Origin: Nocardia pseudobrasiliensis NBRC 108224
Lineage (GTDB): Bacteria; Actinomycetota; Actinomycetes; Mycobacteriales; Mycobacteriaceae
Direction: 5' to 3'
Length of the DNA stretch: 64,000 bases
Assembly (NCBI RefSeq): GCF_001613105.1
Contig: NZ_BDBS01000009.1
Coordinates: 1-64,000 of the forward strand
Below are positions 10,486 to 18,449 of the stretch, piece after piece (the stretch's first letter is position 1; the number at the start of each line of letters is the position of its first letter). The notes below the pieces were generated by a model. That model saw nothing but the letters and a program-made list of their open reading frames with translations, did not search any database and had not been told where the DNA came from. The position numbers were made by a program, and so were the translations under genes.

Positions 10486-10526
10486 TGGTCTGACCACTTG
10501 ACCTCTGACCACGCGAGTTCTACCGT
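10486..10526 (+). promoter_or_regulatory. Leaderless promoter with FadR-type operator for the GntR gene
   Basis: TTGACC (10498-10503), a 17-bp spacer, then TACCGT (10521-10526) ending 6 nt before ATG 10533, so the mRNA probably starts at the A of ATG. Just upstream is TGGTCTGACCA (10486-10496), a perfect palindrome around a central base of the TGGTnnnACCA kind bound by FadR-subfamily regulators. A TCTGACCA half-site overlaps the spacer. Autoregulation is likely. Confidence 0.65.
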
Positions 10527-10532
10527 CGGACC

Positions 10533-11279
10533 ATGGCATTGCAGCGCATCGACCGGCGGACCGTCCCCGACACGGTGTTCGAGCAGTTGGTGGACGAGGT
10601 CCTCGACGGCGAACTCACCCCCGGCTCGGCCCTTCCGGCCGAGCGGCAATTGGCCGAGACGCTGGGCGTCTCCCGGCCGACCGTGCGGGAGGCGCTGCAG
10701 CGGCTGTCGCATGCGGGCCTGGTCGAGGTGCGTCAAGGCGGTGCGACGACCGTGCGCGATTTCCGCCGCTTCGCCGGATTGGACATGCTGCCGCGCCTGC
10801 TGCTGCGCAAGGGGACGCTCGACACCGGCGTGGTGCGCAGCATTCTCGAGACGCGCTCGACCATGGGCCGCGAGGTCGCCGCGCTCGCGGCCGCGCGCAC
10901 CGGCGCCGGCATCGCCGAACAATTGCGCGCGGCGGTGGAATCGCTTGCGGCGGAGAACGATCCGGTCGCCCAGCAGTGGGCCGCGCTGGGGTTCTGGGAG
11001 ATTCTGGTCGACGCCGCCGATTCCATCGTGCTGCGCCTGCTTTTCAACAATCTGCGCACCGTCTACGAGCCGACCATGGCCGCGCTCGCGCAGGTGATGA
11101 CCGCCGAGGTGACCCGCATCGACCGCTACCGCGCCCTCGCCGAGGCGGTGATCGCGGGCGACGCCGCGGCGGCCCAGCGGTCCGCCGGGGAGCTCTTGTC
11201 CGCCGCGGCAACGGAATTCGCGACCGTCATGGACCGACTGGACCGGGCGGCCGAGGGTATCGAGGAGGTACAGCAATGA
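10533..11279 (+). CDS. GntR-family regulator, FadR subfamily
   Basis: 248 residues. The winged HTH is at about residues 10-75 (VFEQLVDEVLDGELTPG, LGVSRPTVREALQRL, GLVEVRQGG). A mostly helical FCD-like ligand domain follows (ILETRSTMGREVAAL, FWEILVDAADSIVL). The start ATG 10533 sits 6 nt after a TACCGT -10 box and lacks a Shine-Dalgarno sequence. Its stop overlaps the start of the next gene (ATGA), so it is translationally coupled to a lipid hydroxylase. Control of lipid or fatty-acid modification is the natural inference. A TGGTCTGACCA site lies in its own promoter. Confidence 0.88.
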   Translation: MALQRIDRRTVPDTVFEQLVDEVLDGELTPGSALPAERQLAETLGVSRPTVREALQRLSHAGLVEVRQGGATTVRDFRRFAGLDMLPRLLLRKGTLDTGVVRSILETRSTMGREVAALAAARTGAGIAEQLRAAVESLAAENDPVAQQWAALGFWEILVDAADSIVLRLLFNNLRTVYEPTMAALAQVMTAEVTRIDRYRALAEAVIAGDAAAAQRSAGELLSAAATEFATVMDRLDRAAEGIEEVQQ

Positions 11280-12025
11280 ATATCAGCGCTCGCGTCCGGG
11301 CCCACCGGGATCAGGAGGCCCAGAGCGCCCGCACGGCCCGGGCGCGCCTGGCCGACGCCGAGGCCGCCGAATATGGTCGGCGGGCCCGCCTCTCGCTCGG
11401 CGGGGCCTTCGCCGTCTTCGCCCGGCGACCCTCCCCCTGGAGCATCGCCGCCCTGCTGGCCGGCGCGCTGACGGCCCGCCTCGTGGTCGGCGACTGGCAG
11501 CCCACCGACGCCCTCGTGCCGGTGCTCATGCTGGCGCTGTTCCCGTTCGCCGAGTGGGTGATTCACGTCTGCGTGCTGCACTGGCGGCCGCGACGGCTCG
11601 GGCCGGTGACGATCGATTCGCTGCTGGCACGCAAACACCGCGAACATCACGCCGATCCGCGCGATGTGCCGCTGGTGTTCATTCCGTGGCAGACGTTGCT
11701 GTGGCTACTGCCCGCACTCGTGCTCATCGGGCTGCTGGCATTTCCGCGCCCGGGGCTGGGGCTGACCTTCCTGGTGGTACTCGGCGTACTCGGGCTGAAC
11801 TACGAGTGGACCCACTACCTCATCCACACCGACTATCAGCCCAGGTCGCGGCTGTTCAAGGCTGTGCGGCGCAATCATCGCCTGCATCACTTCAAGAACG
11901 AGCACTTCTGGTTCACCGTCACCACCTCCGGCACCGCCGACCGCTTCCTGCGCACCTGTCCCGACCCCGCGGGCGTCACCGCTTCCCCCACGGTCAAGGC
12001 CCTGCACGCGCAGGGCATCGGATAA
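11276..12025 (+). CDS. Membrane fatty-acid hydroxylase / sterol-desaturase family protein
   Basis: 249 residues with four hydrophobic segments (about 60-80, 85-105, 140-160, 160-180). The histidine clusters of the di-iron hydroxylase superfamily are present: EWVIHV, KHREHHADP, HYLIHTDY and NHRLHHFKNEHFWF. It probably hydroxylates or desaturates a membrane lipid. The start codon overlaps the stop of the GntR regulator (ATGA), so the two form one operon. The N-terminal 45 residues are charged and helical. Confidence 0.88.
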   Translation: MNISARVRAHRDQEAQSARTARARLADAEAAEYGRRARLSLGGAFAVFARRPSPWSIAALLAGALTARLVVGDWQPTDALVPVLMLALFPFAEWVIHVCVLHWRPRRLGPVTIDSLLARKHREHHADPRDVPLVFIPWQTLLWLLPALVLIGLLAFPRPGLGLTFLVVLGVLGLNYEWTHYLIHTDYQPRSRLFKAVRRNHRLHHFKNEHFWFTVTTSGTADRFLRTCPDPAGVTASPTVKALHAQGIG

Positions 12026-12063
12026 TTCGGTTTCGGTCGCATCCGATCGGCAATCCGGGACCC

Positions 12064-12225
12064 GTGAGCGACTCGGTGAATTTCGGGGAGTACAGCGACG
12101 AGGTGCCGATCAAACCGGACGAACCGCAACCGTCCGAGGATCGGGACGACAAGACCGCCGCCCAGGACGCGGGTCCCGAGGCGGCCACCGATCAGGCCGA
12201 GGGCAGCGGCGAACCACCGGACTAG
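12064..12225 (+). CDS. Small acidic hypothetical protein
   Basis: 53 residues from GTG 12064: SDSVNFGEYSDEVPIKPDEP, then a strongly acidic Asp/Glu/Pro-rich tail. It has no signal peptide or membrane segment and is probably disordered. It lies 38 bp after the hydroxylase on the same strand and may belong to that operon. The family is not recognised. Confidence 0.5.
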   Translation: MSDSVNFGEYSDEVPIKPDEPQPSEDRDDKTAAQDAGPEAATDQAEGSGEPPD

Positions 12226-12232
12226 CCGCGGC

Positions 12233-12541
12233 TCAGTCGACGGCCACGGGCAGCGCGAGTGGGCCGCGGTGACGAAAGCCGGAGCGCCAGTTGATGTTCT
12301 GTTCCTCGGCGAGGATTCTCAGCTTCGGCCAGCGGGTGTAGATCTGGGCGAGCACGGCCGCGGTGACGGGGCGGACGAGTCCGGTGCCGACGCATGCCCG
12401 CACACCGTGGCCCAGCGCCAGATGCGGATTCGTTGTGCGGGCGAAGTCGATTCGATCCGGCGCGGTGAATCGCTCATCGTCGTGATTGGCCGAGGCCAAG
12501 CAGAACAGGACGGTCTGCCCGCCCGCGATCCGGTGCCGCAC
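12233..12541 (-). pseudogene. Cytochrome P450 remnant (last ~100 residues)
   Basis: It encodes only the C-terminal quarter of a P450. RIAGGQTVLFCLASANHD corresponds to the segment before the haem loop, LALGHGVRACVGTGLVRP is the haem-ligand loop with its Cys, and the last strand reads FRHRGPLALPV. The I-helix and ExxR motif are missing. Homology stops at 12541, exactly where the truncated LuxR gene on the opposite strand begins. Confidence 0.8.
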
Positions 12542-12903
12542 TGCGTCTCGGCACCAGCGCCTTTCTCCCCAAATCCCTGCTCGCCCACGACCTCGTCACC
12601 GCCGTCCGCACCACCGCCCACGGCCACCCCCTGGTGAACCCCCACCTCACCCGCCGCCTGATCACCCGCCTGACCCACGGCGCCGAACCCTTCCCCACCG
12701 CCCCCGAACTGAAAACCCTGACCCCACGCGAACATCAGGTCCTACGCCTGATAGCCCAGGCCCACACCAACCCCGAAATAGCCCGAGCCCTCGGCGTGGG
12801 CGAACAGACGATCAAAACCCACGTCTCCAACATCCTCGCCAAGCTGAGCCTGCGCGACCGGGTCCACGCCGCCATCTACGCCCACACCCACCACCTGCTG
12901 TGA
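12538..12903 (+). pseudogene. NarL/LuxR-type response regulator remnant
   Basis: The frame begins abruptly with the end of a receiver domain (ALRLGTSAFLPKSLLAHDLV, AVRTTAHGHPLV) and continues into an intact LuxR HTH (LTPREHQVLRLIAQAHTN, IARALGVGEQTIKTHVSNIL). The first 90 or so residues, including the phosphoacceptor Asp, are gone. A GTG at 12634 could still make an 89-residue DNA-binding domain. The 5' break coincides with the break of the P450 remnant. Confidence 0.75.
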
Positions 12904-12909
12904 GGTCGG

Positions 12910-14256
12910 TCAGACGGTGAGCTGGAGAATATCGATGCCCCGGTTGTTGTCGGCGACGTAGACGAAACCCTTGTGCCAGTAGGGAGCCCATGCCCGCACG
13001 TCGGCCGGACGGTAATAGGCGATCTGCTTGGGGTTGGTCGGGTCGCTCACGTCGAGGAAGCGGGTGCCCTGGCCGTAGAACGACTGGACCAGAACCTTGC
13101 CTCGAACGTCGAAGTAGTGCGCCGAGCAGTCGCCGGACGCCGGGTCGCTGCCCTCCTGGCCCGCCACGGCCCAGGTGCCGATCGTCTTCAGCCGGAAGGG
13201 TTTCTGCGGTGTCGAACGCCAGCCCTCACCGTGGTAGGAGCCCTCGAGCGAGGAGATGACCAGTACGCCGTCGCCCGCGCAGCCGTCGACGAAGTTCTCC
13301 TCGGTGGCGTAGATCAGATTGCCGTCGCCCCAGGACCCGGCCACGCCGCCGTCCTCGATTCGCAGGCCGATCGGGCGAAAACTGTTGTGCATGAACCGTG
13401 ATGGCGCGGCCGTCTCCTGAATTCCGCCGCCCGCATACGGAATCGGTTCGGTCGGCGAGGCGAGACGGTTCACCCCGGTCACCGGATCCACGTGCATGCC
13501 CTGGGTCCAGTAACCGCGCACGCCGCCGCGGCCGGACACCCAGGCGACGCCGGTCTGATCGACCTGCACATCGTGCACGTAATCGGTCTTACCGTCGTTG
13601 CGCGCCAACTCGATCGGATTCGGGAACACCTTCGGCTTGCGCGGATCGCTGACATCGGTGACCCAGATCGGGCGACCGCCCCATGCGGCGGGCATACTGT
13701 CGGCCTTGGCCGGACCACCGGTCCACAGGAACTGACAGTCGTTGATGCACGTCGTGGTGTGTCCGGCAGGCACTTTCACATAGCTCAGCACCGAGGGCTT
13801 CTCCGGGACCGCCAGATCCACCACGTAGATACCGGATTCGCCGGTGCCGGTGTTGCCGCCGAACGCGCGGGGATCGCGCGACAGGAAGGCCCGCTTGCGC
13901 ACCGGATCGACCTCGGTGTCCTCGGTCTCCCACATCCCCGGAAGGTCCAGCCGCCCGACCAGCTTCGGCGCGGCCGGATTCGCGGTGAGATCGTAGGTCT
14001 TCAGACCGAACTGACCGGATACCACCATCACATCACGCGGCCCGTATTGCAGGAACTGCAGCGAGATCGCGCCCTGCGCATCGGGCAGATTGCCGACCAC
14101 CTTGACATTCTTCTGCGCCCCGGCAGAGCCGGTCGCCGGCGGCGGCGCGGTTTGCGGACCGTCCTCGGCGCAGGCGGCGGCGGGTAGCGTCGTGGCGGCC
14201 AGGCTCGCGGCGACGGTGACCAACATCAGAGACGATCGAAAGAACCAGCGGCGCAC
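12910..14256 (-). CDS. Secreted LVIVD-repeat beta-propeller protein
   Basis: 448 residues with a Sec signal peptide (RSSLMLVTVAASLAATTLPAAACA). The rest is built of propeller-like blades containing LVIVD-type segments (MVVSGQFGLKTYDLT, IYVVDLAVPEKPSVLSYV, IWVTDVSDPRKPKVF, TRFLDVSDPTNPKQIAYY, VYVADNNRGIDILQL). Probably an exported or surface binding protein, with no catalytic motif seen. GTG 14256 has a strong GGGAGGT site 5 nt upstream. The stop lies 7 bp from the end of the LuxR remnant. Confidence 0.8.
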   Translation of the reverse strand: MRRWFFRSSLMLVTVAASLAATTLPAAACAEDGPQTAPPPATGSAGAQKNVKVVGNLPDAQGAISLQFLQYGPRDVMVVSGQFGLKTYDLTANPAAPKLVGRLDLPGMWETEDTEVDPVRKRAFLSRDPRAFGGNTGTGESGIYVVDLAVPEKPSVLSYVKVPAGHTTTCINDCQFLWTGGPAKADSMPAAWGGRPIWVTDVSDPRKPKVFPNPIELARNDGKTDYVHDVQVDQTGVAWVSGRGGVRGYWTQGMHVDPVTGVNRLASPTEPIPYAGGGIQETAAPSRFMHNSFRPIGLRIEDGGVAGSWGDGNLIYATEENFVDGCAGDGVLVISSLEGSYHGEGWRSTPQKPFRLKTIGTWAVAGQEGSDPASGDCSAHYFDVRGKVLVQSFYGQGTRFLDVSDPTNPKQIAYYRPADVRAWAPYWHKGFVYVADNNRGIDILQLTV

Positions 14257-14380
14257 GACTACCTCCCAGCGAGTCGTAGATACGGCTCAGGGTAGCCGCG
14301 CACCGGACGCGGCGGCGATACCCGAGCATCGATACCCCTACCGGGAGAACATCTTTCACACACCGAGCGGGCGCGCGGGG

Positions 14381-14386
14381 AATGAT
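14381..14386 (+). promoter_or_regulatory. -10 box of a probable leaderless promoter (peptide-binding lipoprotein)
   Basis: AATGAT ends 6 nt before ATG 14393. No Shine-Dalgarno sequence is present. Confidence 0.35.
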
Positions 14387-14392
14387 GTTGTC

Positions 14393-15859
14393 ATGTCCGC
14401 TCGTCTACGCCCGATCGTCGTGCTGGCGGCGCTGCTGCTCGGCATGACCGGCTGCGCGCAATCACCCGCACCCCCGCAGCCGGGCGTGCTGACGGTAGGA
14501 GTCGGCGAACCGGCGAGCCTACTACCCGCCGACCTGCACGATCAGATGAGCCGGATGATCGTCGGCGCGCTCTGGACGCCCCTGGCCGACTACGACGCGG
14601 CGACCGGCCGGAGCACCCCGCGGGCCGCGGAGTCCATCACCAGCGCCGACCGGATCACCTGGGATGTGACGCTGCGCCCGGGCGGCCGGTTCCACGACGG
14701 CACACCGGTCACCGCGAAATCCTATGTCGACACCTGGCGCGCGGTCGTGGCCGAGCACTGGCCGGGATCGAGCGCACTGACGAAGGTGTTGCGCGCCAAG
14801 GAGATCAGCGCCACCGATGAGCACACCATCCATATCGTGCTGGACCGCCCCTTCGGTCAGGCCCCGGCGGTACTCGCCGCACCGGCTCTGCTCCCCCTGC
14901 CCGATTCGGTTCTGACATCACGGGACTGGGCCGGATTCGCCGCCAACCCCGTCGGCAACGGCCCGTTCCGCATGGCCGAGCCTTGGCGGCCCGGTTCGGG
15001 TGGTCGGCTCGTGCGAATCGACGACGCGCCCGGCAAGGCACGCGAAATCCAATTGCGGGTCGGCGATTCCACCGCGCAGTACGACGCGGTGAAGACGGGC
15101 GCGCTCGATCTGGCGAGCGAGGTCCCCGGCGAACGCCACGAGGCCATGCATCACGATTTCGCCGACCGGCACGCGATGTGGCCGCTGCCGGAGGCGGGAT
15201 ACCTCGCATTCCCGGTGTCCGACAAGCGATTCGAGGATCCGACCGCCCGCCACGCCTTCGCGATGGCGGTGGACCGCACGGCCCTGGCGGCCGGTCCGCT
15301 GGCCCAGCAGGTCGATCCGGCGGCATCGATCCTGCCTCCCGGTATCGCACCGGGAGTCCGCTCGGGCGCCTGCCGCCCGTGCGTCCATGATCAACCCGCG
15401 GCGAAATCCCTACTCGACCAAGCCGCCTTCACCGGCCCGGTCACCCTGTATTTCGATGCCGGACAACAGAGCTGGGCGAAACCGCTGGCCGATCAGCTCG
15501 CGACCGCGCTCGCTCTCGCGATCACCGCGACCCAGCGTGACGGCGAAACGAGCCGAAGCGCCGACGGCCCCTTCGCCGTGACGATCGCGCCGAGCACCCC
15601 CAGCCCGCACGAACCGCTCGCCGCTCTCGCCGAGATCAGCGGCTACACCGATCCGGGCTTCACCCAACTGCTCGCCGCCGCCGAGGCGGGCGCGGACGAC
15701 AGCGCCCAGCTGTATCGGCTCGCCGAAAACCAACTGCTGCGCGATCTCCCGATCGCGCCGCTGTGGTCCGGCCACGGCCACGCGGTCTGGGCACAGCGGG
15801 TGCACGACGTCACCGCGACGCCGCTGCGCGGAATCGACCTCGCCGCGATTTCGGTGTGA
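14393..15859 (+). CDS. ABC transporter substrate-binding lipoprotein, family 5 (peptide/nickel type)
   Basis: 488 residues. The signal peptide ends in a lipobox (LLLGMTGC), so it is a membrane-anchored lipoprotein. The extracytoplasmic solute-binding family 5 fold is shown by ITWDVTLRPGGRFHDGTPVTAKSYVDTWR, DRPFGQAPAVLAAPALLPLP, NPVGNGPFRM and DPTARHAFAMAVDR (described by segments of the family). Partner permease and ATPase genes are not in this window, so it is an orphan binding protein here. The start ATG 14393 is chosen because the signal peptide begins there. It converges on the next gene with 3 bp between stops. Confidence 0.87.
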   Translation: MSARLRPIVVLAALLLGMTGCAQSPAPPQPGVLTVGVGEPASLLPADLHDQMSRMIVGALWTPLADYDAATGRSTPRAAESITSADRITWDVTLRPGGRFHDGTPVTAKSYVDTWRAVVAEHWPGSSALTKVLRAKEISATDEHTIHIVLDRPFGQAPAVLAAPALLPLPDSVLTSRDWAGFAANPVGNGPFRMAEPWRPGSGGRLVRIDDAPGKAREIQLRVGDSTAQYDAVKTGALDLASEVPGERHEAMHHDFADRHAMWPLPEAGYLAFPVSDKRFEDPTARHAFAMAVDRTALAAGPLAQQVDPAASILPPGIAPGVRSGACRPCVHDQPAAKSLLDQAAFTGPVTLYFDAGQQSWAKPLADQLATALALAITATQRDGETSRSADGPFAVTIAPSTPSPHEPLAALAEISGYTDPGFTQLLAAAEAGADDSAQLYRLAENQLLRDLPIAPLWSGHGHAVWAQRVHDVTATPLRGIDLAAISV

Positions 15860-15862
15860 CCG

Positions 15863-16297
15863 TCAGCCCACGATGCGGACCGGCTTCGCGCCGGTGCAGG
15901 CCCGAACGGTCTGCCCCTGCACGAGCGCGACGGTCACGGTGCCGCCGGATTCATTGGGCAGCGCCCGGCCCGGCGCCACGAGCCGACCCGCCCACTCGTG
16001 CTGAGCGCCGTCGCAGTCGACCATGACCGGCCCGTCGAGCCGAATGGCGATCGGCCCGCCGACGCCGCCGCGGAACATCTGTTCCAGCGACCCGTCGGTG
16101 ACATCGACCCCGGCGACGCCGCCGCCGTCACAGGCCGCGGTGCCCTTGATGGTCAGTGTGGTGACGTTGTAGGCGAGCTCCGGTTGGACCGCGATGGACG
16201 CGCCGTCCTCGGCCGAGGCGGGCGCGGCGAGCGGTCCCGAGCAGCCGATCGCAGCGACGACCAGCGGCAGCGCGGCGCGCAGTCGAATGTGAAACAT
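15863..16297 (-). CDS. Secreted hypothetical protein
   Basis: 144 residues with a signal peptide (RLRAALPLVVAAIGCSGPLAAPASA). The mature part is a probable beta-sandwich of about 115 residues with four Cys that could form two disulfides (AACDGG, MVDCDGA, VRACTGA and the one in the signal region excepted). The ribosome-binding site is AGGAGG, 7 nt before ATG 16297. No known family is recognised. It is followed convergently by the peptide-binding lipoprotein. Confidence 0.65.
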   Translation of the reverse strand: MFHIRLRAALPLVVAAIGCSGPLAAPASAEDGASIAVQPELAYNVTTLTIKGTAACDGGGVAGVDVTDGSLEQMFRGGVGGPIAIRLDGPVMVDCDGAQHEWAGRLVAPGRALPNESGGTVTVALVQGQTVRACTGAKPVRIVG

Positions 16298-16356
16298 GGA
16301 TGGACCTCCTGTCGATGCCTGATCGCAAGATGCCAACCTGATCATCATCGCAGGTA

Positions 16357-17142
16357 CTACCGGGTCGGGTGATTCCACCCGGACGGTGTCGGCGTCGTGG
16401 TCCGCGTCGTAGTCGACGGCGTCGTGGTGGGTGTCCGGGTCGGCGTGGTGGTCGGGGTCGCCGTGACCGTCACGGTGGTCGTGGGGATCGGCGCGGGCCG
16501 CGGCGACGGCCTGGTGCACGGACTGCGGCGCTGCGTGGTCGTCGGTGTCGTAACCGTCACGGAGACAGTCGGTTTCGGCCGCGCCCACGGCGGACGCAGG
16601 ACGCCGCACGGGATCGGCGGACGGCCCTGGACATAGAGGAACAGCTCGATGTGCAGCGCCACCCGGGAGTCGGGCGGGACGACCGTCGCGGTGGTCGTGA
16701 TCGGCGGGGAGGTGGTGTCGGTCGTGGTCGTATCGACGGTGGTGGTGCTCGACTCGGTGGTCGATTCGGTCGTCGACGCCACCGCCTCGGTGGTATCGGT
16801 CGTCGAGGTCGGCGTCTCACCGGTTTCGACGGTCTGCGTGCCCGGATCGGTGGCGTCGGTGGGCGGCGGATCGGTGGCGTCGGCGACCGGCGCGATCGGG
16901 GTGTCGGCCGGCGGTGTGTTCGTATCGGTCTGCTCGGACGCGGGGTCCGGCGGCGGCGGTTCGGTGGAGGTCGTCTCCTGCGGCAGCACGTCGACCGGCT
17001 GGGAGGTCGAATTGTCGACCGGCGCGGCGGCCAGCTGCTGCTGGGTCCCTGGATTCGGGGTGCCGACCGGAGCCGCCGAGGCCGACGCCAGCAACCCCAC
17101 CACCGCCAGCACGGATACGGTGATCGGGGCCGAGATACGCAT
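16357..17142 (-). CDS. Exported Thr/Pro-rich low-complexity protein
   Basis: 261 residues from ATG 17142. A signal peptide (RISAPITVSVLAVVGLLASASAAP) is followed by about 140 residues rich in Thr, Pro, Glu and Asp (TTSTEPPPPDPASEQTDT type), a short ordered segment (SRVALHIELFLYVQGRPPIPC) and a second Thr/Pro-rich tail. It is probably a wall-associated, possibly O-mannosylated protein. The Thr runs give a GTG/ACC-rich DNA texture on both strands. Longer upstream starts exist, but the signal peptide argues for this one. Confidence 0.6.
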   Translation of the reverse strand: MRISAPITVSVLAVVGLLASASAAPVGTPNPGTQQQLAAAPVDNSTSQPVDVLPQETTSTEPPPPDPASEQTDTNTPPADTPIAPVADATDPPPTDATDPGTQTVETGETPTSTTDTTEAVASTTESTTESSTTTVDTTTTDTTSPPITTTATVVPPDSRVALHIELFLYVQGRPPIPCGVLRPPWARPKPTVSVTVTTPTTTQRRSPCTRPSPRPAPIPTTTVTVTATPTTTPTRTPTTTPSTTTRTTTPTPSGWNHPTR

Positions 17143-17356
17143 CCGGGCAATTGCTGTCGACGAAAACCATTGCTGGACACGGTAATACGCGTCACGCACC
17201 CAAGCATGGTAAACGAATCGGACACCGCCCGCCCGGCTTTCGGCTCCCGGAACGCGCCTACCCCTACTCGGCAGCGATGTCCGCGCCCCTGGCGCAACCC
17301 CCACCTGCGGCCCAGAATCGAAGGTATATGCACCATTGAATCCGAAGGGACAGGCA

Positions 17357-18307
17357 ATGGTCGATTCACTGTTCGCGGACGTCTCCGAATTCCAGATTCC
17401 GGTCGACGACTCCTACCCGTACCAGATCTTCTCGCACCGCTCCAACGACGGCACCTACCGCGATCACAACTTCTACGACAACTACGCCTGGTCCGCCGCG
17501 GCCGCGGACGCCGGACGTATCTCGTGTTTCATCGTCTATTTCTACTGGCGGCCCAACTGGCTGGACACGATCAACACCCATCGGGACATGATCGGCCAGG
17601 CGGGCGGCCCGCATCCGAAGATGATCTCCATGGTCGACGTGGAATCGGGCGGCAATCCCGGCGGCGACCAGTCCGACGGCATCAATCGCGCCTACTGGGG
17701 TATGGCCGACTGGCTGGGCTCGACCGCGCGGGTCATCGGATACGCCAATCGTTCCGACTTCTTCACCATGTGGCCGGTGCGCCCGGACGGCCTGCGCGTC
17801 ATCGGCGCGGGCTACGGCAGCAATCCCCTGCTGCCCGGCCAGATCGCCCATCAGTACACCGACGGTCGCGGCTACGGCGGCGGCCTGCCCGAGGGCGCCC
17901 CGCCGTTCGGCAACTGCGATATGAATTCCGCCGACGGCCTGTCACCGGAGGACTTCGCCAACGAATGCGGCGTCGGCACGGTCGCGCTGGATCCGGTGAG
18001 CGACATATGGATTCAGTTCATGGGCGTCGGCGGGCGGGGCTGGCCACAACTGGCCGATCGCTCCCTCGTCGACGCGGTCGCCGCCATCGGCCACACCCTC
18101 GGCATCCCCGGATTCCATCCGGCCACGCGCCCGGACGCCGCGCCGCTGCCCCGCGACACCTCCGCGCGCATCCGGGAACAGTGGATCCAATTGCACGGCA
18201 ACCGAGGTCAGGGCTGGCCCCAACTCGCGGGCCTGACCTTCGTGGACGCCATCGCCGCCATCGGCAACCACCTCGACATCCCCCAATTCCATTCGCCCAC
18301 CGACTGA
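17357..18307 (+). CDS. Phage-lysin-like glycoside hydrolase with two C-terminal repeats
   Basis: 316 residues from ATG 17357 (AAGGGA site). Residues 1-200 resemble the GH25-like catalytic domain of actinophage lysin A: LFADVSEFQIPVDDSYPYQI, MVDVESGGNPGGDQSDGINR, WGMADWLG, IGYANRSDFFTMWP and IAHQYTDG. Asp of DVSEFQ and DVES are the expected catalytic acids. The C-terminus has two tandem units of about 45 residues (WIQFMGVGGRGWPQL...IPGF and WIQLHGNRGQGWPQL...IPQF), presumably wall-binding. No signal peptide is present and there are no phage genes nearby. Confidence 0.7.
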   Translation: MVDSLFADVSEFQIPVDDSYPYQIFSHRSNDGTYRDHNFYDNYAWSAAAADAGRISCFIVYFYWRPNWLDTINTHRDMIGQAGGPHPKMISMVDVESGGNPGGDQSDGINRAYWGMADWLGSTARVIGYANRSDFFTMWPVRPDGLRVIGAGYGSNPLLPGQIAHQYTDGRGYGGGLPEGAPPFGNCDMNSADGLSPEDFANECGVGTVALDPVSDIWIQFMGVGGRGWPQLADRSLVDAVAAIGHTLGIPGFHPATRPDAAPLPRDTSARIREQWIQLHGNRGQGWPQLAGLTFVDAIAAIGNHLDIPQFHSPTD

Positions 18308-18328
18308 CTCGCGGTCACGGCGCGCTCG

Positions 18329-18424
18329 TCATCGTCCGGCCGAGCCCAGCGCTGACGCGATACCGCCGAGAAAGTCGGAGACGGCGATATTGGCCGCGGC
18401 GATGGCCACCAGAATGAATTCCAT
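18329..18424 (-). CDS. Possible 31-residue membrane peptide
   Basis: A short frame reading MEFILVAIAAANIAVSDFLG, then GIASALGSAGR. It is hydrophobic over its whole length and could span the membrane. It lies between the lysin-like gene and the monooxygenase gene, downstream of the latter on the same strand. No clear ribosome-binding site is present. It is reported only because the composition is unlike random sequence. Confidence 0.25.
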   Translation of the reverse strand: MEFILVAIAAANIAVSDFLGGIASALGSAGR

Positions 18425-18449
18425 ATCGGGACCCGGGCGTATCGGGGCG

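Noticed and set aside
17357..18307. Prophage
   Set aside because: Only a lysin-like gene is present; no integrase, capsid, portal or holin gene is in the flanking 15 kb.
16369..18417. A 682-codon plus-strand frame rich in Arg and Gly
   Set aside because: It is antisense to the Thr/Pro-rich gene and an alternative frame of the lysin-like gene. Composition alone explains its openness.
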